This document shows, piece by piece, positions 52,036 through 64,000 of a stretch of DNA of 64,000 bases. The notes beneath the pieces are model-generated. The model was not told where the DNA came from and searched no databases. It saw only the letters and a program-made list of their open reading frames with translations. This DNA is from Mycoplasma sp. (ex Biomphalaria glabrata) (lineage in GTDB: Bacteria > Bacillota_I > Bacilli_A > Mycoplasmatales > GCF-1484045): positions 352,283 to 416,282 of the forward strand of contig NZ_CP013128.1 in NCBI RefSeq assembly GCF_001484045.1, given 5' to 3'. Position 1 is the first letter of the stretch; each line of letters begins with the position of its first letter. A program made the translations under genes and the position numbers.

Positions 52036-55000
52036 ATGACTTATCAAGTAAAGAAGTTCGGACATTATAGAAAAAGAAGATACTATAGTAAGATTGATAG
52101 ATATATTGAATTACCGAATCTAATTGAAATTCAAACAAAAAGTTATAAAAAATTTTTTGATGAAGGTTTTGAAGAAGTCTTTAACGAGATTTTCCCGATT
52201 GTAAGTAATAATCGCGAAATGGTTTTAAAATTTAATGGTTTAAAATTCGGAAAACCTAAATTTAAGACTATCCAAGAAGCAAAAGAAAAAGGTAAAAATT
52301 ACGAAGCTCCATTAGAAATTGATATAGAACTAGAATACACAGACGGAACAAAAAAGAGTCAACACGTTAAAAGTTTGTATTTTGGAGAATATCCAATTAT
52401 GACAAGTAAAGGAACTTTCATTATTAATGGAAGTGAAAAAGTTGTTATTGCTCAATTAGCTCGTTCTCAAGGTGCATTTTTTAAAAATTCAATTGATGAG
52501 TTTACAGGTAAAAACTTATCATCTGCAATGATTATTCCTTTAAGAGGAACATGAATTGAAATTGAAAATGATTCAAATGATTTAGTTCATGTAAGAATTG
52601 ACAAAAATAGAAAATTGAATGTCGTTACCTTCTTATATAGTTTTGGTATTCCGCAAGAAGTATTAGATCTTTTATTTGGAAATAGTCCTTTATATACAAA
52701 GTCATTAACTCAAAATATTGCAACAGATTGAATTGAAGCCTCACGTGAAGTTTTTAAGAAAATTAAACAAGGTGATCCAATCTCTAATGAAGGTGCAAAA
52801 CAAATTATGGGATCATTATTTTTTGATCCTAAAAAGTATGATTTATCAAACCCTGGTCGTTATAAAATTAATAAAAAATTAAGCATAGCAACTCGTGCTT
52901 TAGGTTTTTATTCAGCTAGAGATTTAACTGATGCTAAGGGTAATGTAGTAATTAAAGCTCAAGAGCAATTTACGCATGATAATTTACCAATTTTATCAAA
53001 ATTAATTGATGATAATATGTTAAATTTTGAATTTAAAACTATTAATTTTGGAAGTGTGAAATTGGATCTTTTAGAAATTATCAAGGATATTGAATTTCCA
53101 AATGAAACGTTGAAATTAATTGCTCCAAAAAGAACAAAAGAACACAATGTTATTCAAATAAGTGACATTTTAGCAACATTTAATTATTTTTTAAATCTAT
53201 TTTCTGGAATTGAAACTTACGATGATATTGATGATTTAGCAAATAGAAGAGTTAGAACGATTTACGAATTACTACAAAATCAAGTTCGCATCGGTTTGAC
53301 AAGAATTGAAAAAAATGTTCTTGAATTAATGAATACAACTTCAGATAAAAAAGCAACTATTAAAAATTTAATCAATAGTAAACCATTATTAGCTGTGATT
53401 AAAGAGTTTTTTAATACATCTCAATTATGTCAATTTATGGATCAAACAAATTTACTTAGTGAATTAACTAATAAACGTCGTTTAACAGCTCTTGGACCTA
53501 ATGGATTAAGTCGTGACCGTGCAGGGGTAGAGGTTCGTGACGTTCATAATAGTCATTATGGTAGAGTTTGTCCTATCGAAACTCCTGAGGGACCAAATAT
53601 CGGGTTGATTAATAATTTAAGTACATATGCTAAAATCAACGAATTAGGATTTATTGAAACTCCTTATTTAAAAGTCGTGAATGGAAAAGTAACTAACGAA
53701 ATAGAACATTTGATGGCAGATGAGGAGAATAATCACTATATTGGTCAAGCTAATATTAAATTAAATAAAAATAACGAAATTGTTGATAAAGAAGTTATTG
53801 CTCGTTTAAACGGAGAAATTACATTAATTGAAGCGAATAAATTATCATATGTTGATGTTTCTGCAAAACAATTAATTTCAATTGCTACTTCATGTATTCC
53901 ATTTATTGAAAATGATGATGCTAACCGTGCTCTGATGGGTGCGAACATGCAACGTCAAGCTATTCCACTATTAAGACCTGAAGCACCATTAGTTGGAACG
54001 GGTGTTGAATACGCCATCGCAAGAGATAGTGGTTTATCTATTTTAAATAGAGAAGATGGAGTAGTTAAATTTGTTGATGGAACAAAAATTATTGTTGAAA
54101 GTGATAAAGATAAAAAACAAATTCGCTATGATTTAATTTCATTTGAACGTAGTAATCAGGGAACATGCTTAACACAAATTCCGCTTGTAAAAGAGGGTCA
54201 AAGAGTAGAAAAAGATCAACTATTAACGGATGGTCCTTCAATGGAAAAAGGTGAACTAGCTCTTGGTCAAAACGTTTTAGTCGGTTTTACTACTTGAAAT
54301 GGATATAACTATGAAGATGCCATTATTATTTCTGAACGTTTAGTAAAAGACGATGTATACACTTCTTTACATATTGAAGAATACACAATTGAATGTTGCG
54401 AAACTAAACTTGGTGAAGAAGAAATTACTAGGGATATTCCTAACGTATCCGAAAATTCTAAAAAGTATTTAGATGAGGATGGAATTGTTCTTGTTGGAAC
54501 TGAAGTTAAAGAAGGAGATATTCTTGTTGGAAAAGTTACTCCAAAAGGACAAGTTGAAGCTTTAGCTGAAGAAAAAATTTTATATTCATTATTTGCTGAT
54601 AAATCAAGAAGTGTGAAAGACTCTTCGTTAAGAGTACCAATCGGTGGAGCCGGAATTGTTCAATCAATCAAAATCCTTTCAAAGAAAGATGGAGATGAAC
54701 TTAATAATGAAGTTTTAAAAGTAATTAAAGTTTACATTGTTCAAAAAAGAAAAATTCAAGAGGGTGACAAAATTGCTGGACGTCACGGAAACAAAGGAGT
54801 TATTTCAAAAATTTTACCTGTCGAGGATATGCCTTATTTAGCAGACGGAACGCCACTTGACTTAATGTTAAATCCACTAGGAGTTCCATCTCGTATGAAC
54901 ATTGGTCAAATTTTGGAATTACACTTGGGATTGGCAGCTAAGAAATTAAATATTCATGTAGCAACACCAGTTTTCGAAGGAATGTCAATTGAAGAACTTT

Positions 55001-55516
55001 CAACTGTAATGCAAGAAGCCAATATCCCAGAAGATGGAAAATTCGAAATCTTTGACGGGAAAACAGGTGAAAAATTTGATCAAAAAATTTCAGTTGGTTA
55101 TATGTATATGCTAAAACTTTCACACATGGTTGAAGATAAAATTCACTCAAGAAATATCGGTCCTTATTCATTGATTACACAACAACCTCTTGGAGGAAAA
55201 GCACAAAATGGTGGGCAAAGATTTGGAGAAATGGAAGTTTGGGCACTTGAAGCATATGGGGCAGCTCATTTACTACAAGAGTTATTAACAATTAAATCAG
55301 ATGATATTAAAGGTAGAACAAAAACTTACGAATCTATTGTTTGAAAAGAAAAAATTCCAAAACCTTCAACACCTGAATCATTCCTGGTTTTAACTAGAGA
55401 ATTAAAAGCACTAGGTATTGATGTCAAAATTGATCGTAATATAACAGATGATATTAATTATGACAAAAGTGATTATCTAGAAGATGTACAATTTGGAGAA
55501 GAAGGAGAAAGATCAT

Positions 55517-55524
<8 letters not shown>
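52036..55524 (+). CDS. rpoB: RNA polymerase beta subunit
   Basis: 1162 residues, the compact Gram-positive form. The rifampicin pocket reads [23 protein letters not shown], with Asn479 and Thr484 where sensitive bacteria have His526 and Ser531 (E. coli numbering). [12 protein letters not shown] and the C-terminal [27 protein letters not shown] block (read in two parts) are intact. AGGAGG precedes ATG 52036; an in-frame start at 51988 lies inside the terminator and is rejected. It overlaps rpoC by 8 bases. Confidence 0.96.
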
Positions 55525-59372
<3,848 letters not shown>

Positions 59373-59374
<2 letters not shown>

Positions 59375-59400
59375 AAATAGAGCATCTGCTCTATTTTTTT
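59373..59400 (+). terminator. intrinsic terminator after rpoC
   Basis: AAAAATAGAGC pairs with GCTCTATTTTT around ATCT and continues in T. Clear end of the rpoBC transcript. Confidence 0.85.
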
Positions 59401-59414
59401 TGTAAATAAAAAAT

Positions 59415-59442
59415 TTGTTTTTTTAGTAAAAAGTTATACAAT
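59415..59442 (+). promoter_or_regulatory. rpsL (str operon) promoter
   Basis: TTGTTT, 16 bases and TACAAT. The ~65-base leader contains a hairpin, TTACACA with TGTGTAA (59461-59482), before the AGGAGGA site; its role is unknown. Confidence 0.45.
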
Positions 59443-59511
59443 ATATATGTTTTCATGTATTTTACACACACGAGAATGTGTAAGAAGTTGCATACATAAA
59501 TAGGAGGAAAA

Positions 59512-59937
59512 ATGCCAACAATCAATCAGTTAGTTAGAAAACCAAGAAAAGATAAAACATCAAAAAGTAAATCACCAGCTTTAAACTTTTCATTAAATAC
59601 AATTTCAAAGAAAAGAAAAGCTATTGCATCACCACAAAAAAGAGGAGTTTGCGTTCGTGTTGGAACAATGACGCCAAAAAAACCAAACTCAGCGTTAAGA
59701 AAATATGCCCGTGTTAGATTATCAAATGGAATGGAAGTAATTGCTTATATTCCGGGTGAAGGTCACAACTTACAGGAGCACTCAATTGTTCTTATTAGAG
59801 GTGGACGTGTAAAAGACTTACCAGGGGTTAGATATCACATTATTAGAGGTGCTTTGGATACACAGGGTGTTGAAAAAAGACGTCAAAGTAGATCATTGTA
59901 CGGAACAAAGCGTCCAAAAGCTGCTGCTGCAAAATAA
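59512..59937 (+). CDS. rpsL: 30S ribosomal protein S12
   Basis: 141 residues. [15 protein letters not shown] carries the lysine equivalent to Lys43, and [13 protein letters not shown] the Lys88 equivalent, both in the streptomycin-sensitive state. AGGAGG precedes the start. It has a slightly longer linker near residue 25 than E. coli S12, as in Gram-positives. First gene of rpsL-rpsG-fusA. Confidence 0.96.
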   Translation: MPTINQLVRKPRKDKTSKSKSPALNFSLNTISKKRKAIASPQKRGVCVRVGTMTPKKPNSALRKYARVRLSNGMEVIAYIPGEGHNLQEHSIVLIRGGRVKDLPGVRYHIIRGALDTQGVEKRRQSRSLYGTKRPKAAAAK

Positions 59938-59965
59938 TTTAATCAACGAATAAAAGGAGAATAAT

Positions 59966-60435
59966 ATGTCAAGAAAATCATTAAAAATTAAAAAAGAGTA
60001 AGTGTAGATCCAATTTACAACTCTAAGTTAATCAGTATGGCGATTAATAAAATTATGTTAGATGGGAAAAAAAGTATTGCACAAAAAATCTTTTATGATG
60101 CTTTAAAAATCGTTAAAGAAAAAACAAGCGAAAATCCTGTTGAAGTTTTTGAAAAAGCTTTATCAAACATTTTACCTCAACTAGAGTTAAAAAGTAGAAG
60201 AATTGGTGGAGGTAACTATCAAGTTCCTGTTGAAGTTTCAGCAGCTAGAAAAACTACATTAGGTATTAGATGATTAATCAACTATGCAAGATTAAGAAAT
60301 GATAAAACTATGGAAGAAAAATTAGCTCATGAAATCATTGATGCAGCTAATAATACAGGTGGAGCTGTAAAGAAAAAAGAAGATGTTCATAGAATGGCTG
60401 AAGCTAATAGAACGTTCTCTCATTACCGTTTCTAG
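59966..60435 (+). CDS. rpsG: 30S ribosomal protein S7, one frame break
   Basis: The start [10 protein letters not shown] runs into TAA because the A6 tract at 59990-59995 is one base short. With one more A it continues [27 protein letters not shown] and is then normal S7 to the end ([12 protein letters not shown]). The repaired protein is exactly 156 residues, the standard S7 length. S7 is essential for 30S assembly, so a true loss is very unlikely. Confidence 0.9.
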
Positions 60436-60443
60436 GATTAAGT

Positions 60444-62513
60444 ATGGCAAGAGAATTTAGTATAGATAAATATCGTAATATCGGTATCATGGCTCACATT
60501 GATGCCGGTAAAACAACAACAACTGAAAGAATTTTGTTTCACACAGGAAAAATTTATAAATTAGGTGAAGTTCATGAGGGAGCTGCCCAAATGGACTGAA
60601 TGGTTCAAGAACAAGAGAGAGGTATCACAATTACTTCTGCTGCTACAACAGCTTTTTGAAAAAACCATAGAATTAATATTATTGATACGCCTGGTCACGT
60701 GGACTTTACTGTGGAAGTAGAAAGAAGTTTAAGAGTATTGGACTCAGCGATAGCTGTTTTGGATGCTCAATCCGGAGTTGAACCACAAACTGAAACTGTA
60801 TGACGTCAAGCTACAACATATCAAGTTCCAAGAGTTGTATTTGTAAATAAAATGGACAAGGTTGGAGCAAACTTTATTGCAGCTGTTGATTCGATTCATA
60901 AAAAATTAGGTGGAGATGCACATCCTATTCAATTACCAATCGGTGCTGAAAATGATTTTATCGGAATTATCAATATCGTTGATAAAGAAGCGTATTTCTA
61001 TGATGGTAAATCAGATGAAAACTATGAAGTTAAATCAATTCCAGCAGAATACGAAGCTCAAGTAGAAGAATATCGTGCAAAATTAATTGAAGCTGTAGCT
61101 CATTATGAAGAATCATTAATGGAAGAATATTTTGAAAAAGGTGATGTTGATAATGCTACTTTAAAAACAGCAATTAAAAAAGCCGTGTTAACTTCAAAAT
61201 TCTTCCCAGTTTTATGTGGTTCAGCTTTTAAAAATAAAGGTGTTAAAGCTTTACTTGATGCAGTCGTTGACTATTTACCAAATCCGATCGAAGTTCCTCC
61301 AATGAAAGGTTTTGACGACCATGGTAATGAAGTTAATGTAGAATCTGACGAGAATGGTAAGTTTGCAGCTTTAGCTTTTAAAATTATGACTGACCCATTT
61401 GTTGGTAAATTAACTTTCTTCAGAATTTATCGTGGAAAAATAACTTCTGGTTCTGCTGTGATGAACACAACAAAACAAAAAGATGAAAGAATTGGAAGAT
61501 TATTATTGATGCATGCTAATAAGCGTGAAGAAATTGAAGAAGCGTATGCTGGAGATATTGTTGCTGCAATCGGATTAAAAAACACAACAACAGGAGACAC
61601 ACTTTGTTTAAAAGATAGACATGGTGAAGTAATTCTAGAATCAATGAATTTCCCAGAACCTGTTATCTCATTAGCTCTTGAACCAAAATCAAAAGCAGAT
61701 CAAACAAAGTTAGGATTTTCATTACAAAAATTAGCTGAAGAAGATCCAACGTTTAGAACATTTATGGATCATGAAACCGGTCAAACAATTATTGCTGGTA
61801 TGGGAGAGTTACATTTAGAAATTATTGTTGATCGCTTAAAAAGAGAATTTAAAGTGGAAGCTAATGTTGGTAAACCACAAGTTTCATACCGTGAAACATT
61901 AACAAAACCAGGAGAATGTGAAGGTAAATACATTAAGCAATCTGGTGGTAAAGGTCAATATGGTCATGTTTGAATAAAAATCGAACCAAACCCACAAAAA
62001 GGTTTTGAATTTGTTGATAAAATCGTTGGAGGAAAAGTTCCAAGAGAATACATTAATCCAGTTCGTGATGGTTTTAAAGAAGCACTTGAAAATGGTTTAT
62101 GCTGAGGTTATCCAATGATTGATGTTAAAGCGACATTATTTGATGGTTCATATCATGATGTTGATTCATCAGAAATGGCCTTTAAAATTGCTGCTTCACT
62201 AGCATTGAAAGAAGCTAAAGAAAAATGTAAACCAGTTTTACTTGAACCTATTATGGCGGTTAACGTTATTACGCCAGACGAATATTTCGGAGATGTTGTT
62301 GGTAACTTATCATCAAGACGTGGAGAAATTCAAGAAACAGATAAAGACGGAAATGCTAATAAAATTAAGGCATTTGTACCATTAAGTGATATGTTTGGAT
62401 ACGCTACAGATTTAAGATCATTTACTCAAGGTCGTGGAATTTATACAATGCAATTTAGTCATTATCAAGAGACTCCAAAAAATATTGCTGAAAAAATTCA
62501 AAAAGGAAAATAA
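60444..62513 (+). CDS. fusA: elongation factor G
   Basis: Ribosomal translocase of 689 residues. The G domain motifs [23 protein letters not shown] and VNKMDK are intact, with domains II-V following ([30 protein letters not shown]). It starts 8 bases after rpsG. Many TGA codons are Trp. Confidence 0.96.
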
Positions 62514-62514
62514 T

Positions 62515-62769
62515 ATGCCTAAAAAACTAAAACAGAAAAATATTAAAACTCTTTTGAAAGAGGAAAATCAAAATATTGATCCAATTATCCCAAAAGAACC
62601 AGTTGACCCAAAAACAGTAGAAATTAAATCAACTGACAAAAATTTTTTCATTAGTAGAAGATCAGATTTTTTAAAGGAAAAGAAAAAAATGAACACTGTG
62701 TTCATTGTTATTCTGATCCTTGTAATTTTAGGAACTATCGGCATTATTCTTTATTACTTTTTAAAGTAA
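62515..62769 (+). CDS. small tail-anchored membrane protein, unknown function
   Basis: 84 residues: a lysine-rich N-terminal half (MPKKLKQKNIKTLLKEENQN), a proline-containing middle, a basic block (KEKKKMN) and a single C-terminal TM (TVFIVILILVILGTIGIILYYFL). The topology predicts a cytoplasmic N-terminus. The ATG lies one base after the fusA stop. No known domain was recognised. A longer in-frame reading from 62434 is inside fusA and rejected. Confidence 0.65.
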   Translation: MPKKLKQKNIKTLLKEENQNIDPIIPKEPVDPKTVEIKSTDKNFFISRRSDFLKEKKKMNTVFIVILILVILGTIGIILYYFLK

Positions 62770-62778
62770 GCAAGAATA

Positions 62779-62807
62779 TTGTTTTTTTGAATAAAAAATA
62801 ATAAAAT
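62779..62807 (+). promoter_or_regulatory. probable tuf promoter
   Basis: TTGTTT, 17 bases and TAAAAT, with about 40 bases of leader to tuf. A weak CAAGAATATTG hairpin plus T-run just upstream may also end the fusA transcript. Confidence 0.5.
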
Positions 62808-62851
62808 AAATAAAGTTTTGCAAAAAATTAAGAAAAGAAAGAGGAAATCAA

Positions 62852-64000
62852 ATGGCAAAAGAAAAATTTACTAGAACCAAAACACATTTTAATATTGGTA
62901 CAATTGGTCACGTTGACCACGGAAAAACAACTTTAACAGCTGCAATTACAACATACTTATCAAAATCAGGTAATGCAAAAGCTAAAGGATATTCAGATAT
63001 CGACGCTGCTCCAGAAGAAAGAGAACGTGGAATTACAATTAACACAGCTCACGTTGAGTATGAATCTAAAAAAAGACACTACGCACATGTTGACTGTCCA
63101 GGACATGCTGATTATGTTAAAAACATGATTACAGGTGCTGCTCAAATGGATGGAGCTATCTTAGTAGTATCGGCTACAGATGGCCCAATGCCACAAACCC
63201 GTGAACATATCTTGTTATCAAAACAAGTTGGTGTTCCAAAAATGGTAGTATTTTTAAATAAATGCGACATGGTTGAAGATGAAGAGTTAATTGATTTAGT
63301 TGAAATGGAAGTTAGAGAATTATTATCTCAATACGGTTTTGATGGAGACAATACCCCAGTAATCCGCGGATCAGCTTTGGAAGGATTAAATGGAAATCCT
63401 GTATGAGAAGCTAAATTGGGTGAATTAATTGAAGCTGCTGACACATATTTAGACGACCCAGCTCGTGAAATGGATAAACCATACTTAGTATCAATTGAAG
63501 ATGTGTTTACAATTACAGGACGTGGAACAGTTGTTACAGGTAGAGTTGAAAGAGGAGTTTTACCAATCAACGAAGAAGTTGAAATTATTGGTTTAAAACC
63601 AACAAAGAAAAGTGTTGTAACTGGTATCGAAATGTTCAATAAATACTTAGACGAAGCTACTGCTGGTGATAATGTTGGATTACTATTAAGAGGAGTTCAA
63701 AGATCAGACGTACAAAGAGGACAAGTTATTGCTAAACCAGGTTCAGTTAAAGCTCACACAAAATTTAAAGCTCAAGTATATGCTTTAACTAAAGATGAAG
63801 GTGGACGTCATACACCATTCTTCTCAAATTACAGACCTCAATTCTTCTTTAGAACAACTGATGTTACTGGTGTTATAAACTTAAATCAAGGTGTTGAAAT
63901 GGTTATGCCAGGAGACAATGCGGAATTAAATGTTGAATTAATTGCGCCTGTTGCTATTGAAAAAGGAACAAAGTTCTCAATCCGTGAAGGTGGAAGAACT
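62852..64000 (+). CDS. tuf: elongation factor Tu (C-terminus cut by window edge)
   Basis: Delivers aminoacyl-tRNA to the ribosome. About 383 residues are visible, lacking only the last ~12. G domain: [18 protein letters not shown] and LNKCDMV. Domain II and III motifs follow, including the kirromycin-site region and IREGGRT at the edge. GAAAGAGG precedes the ATG. Confidence 0.96.

Overview
The window is a continuous stretch of a mollicute (Mycoplasma/Spiroplasma-type) chromosome. Almost every gene reads through several TGA codons that fall where tryptophan belongs in conserved families (GyrA, RpoB, EF-G, CysS and others), so genetic code 4 applies and all coordinates below use it. The DNA is very AT-rich, genes are tightly packed with many stop/start overlaps, and the gene order is a compacted version of the Bacillus origin region plus the secE-nusG-rpoBC-str block. 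Two features narrow the lineage but do not fix it: MEP-pathway isoprenoid genes (ispD, ispE), known in only a few mycoplasmas, and an adenosylcobalamin-dependent class II ribonucleotide reductase instead of the usual NrdEF. No tRNA, rRNA, CRISPR array, phage gene or insertion sequence was found.

Layout. Positions 1-8846 are all minus strand: gyrB, gyrA, serS, the SRP RNA, a frameshifted tadA, ybaB, recR, tmk, rsmI and the start of metS. Positions 8847-9196 are a very AT-rich gap with divergent promoters. Everything from 9197 to the end is plus strand. This clean switch marks the gap as the likely replication origin, although dnaA and dnaN, expected between rpmH and gyrB, are absent.

Rightwards come rpmH-rnpA-yidC-mnmE, tatD, an in-frame rsmA-ispE fusion, prs, pth, tilS, hpt and ftsH. 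Next is an ABC transporter cluster: one ATPase and very large FtsX/MacB-type permeases, with lysS embedded among them. The central part carries nrdJ, ispD, a GlpX-type phosphatase, the rpsF-ssb-rpsR operon, gdpP, rplI, dnaB, a lipoprotein, a small zinc-ribbon protein, ung, and a folate-type group (two ECF S-components flanking folC).

The right third is the classic information-processing block: cysS, rlmB, a SigH-like sigma factor, rpmG-secE-nusG, rplKA, rplJL with an L10 leader, rpoBC, rpsLG-fusA, a small tail-anchored protein and tuf, which runs off the window.

The most notable observations are: the rsmA-ispE fusion; the class II RNR with a palindrome at its promoter; the origin block lacking dnaA/dnaN; and several essential genes (rnpA twice, mnmE, lysS, rpsG) each broken by exactly one missing base in or beside a poly(A) tract, which is either a systematic homopolymer error or a case for transcriptional slippage.
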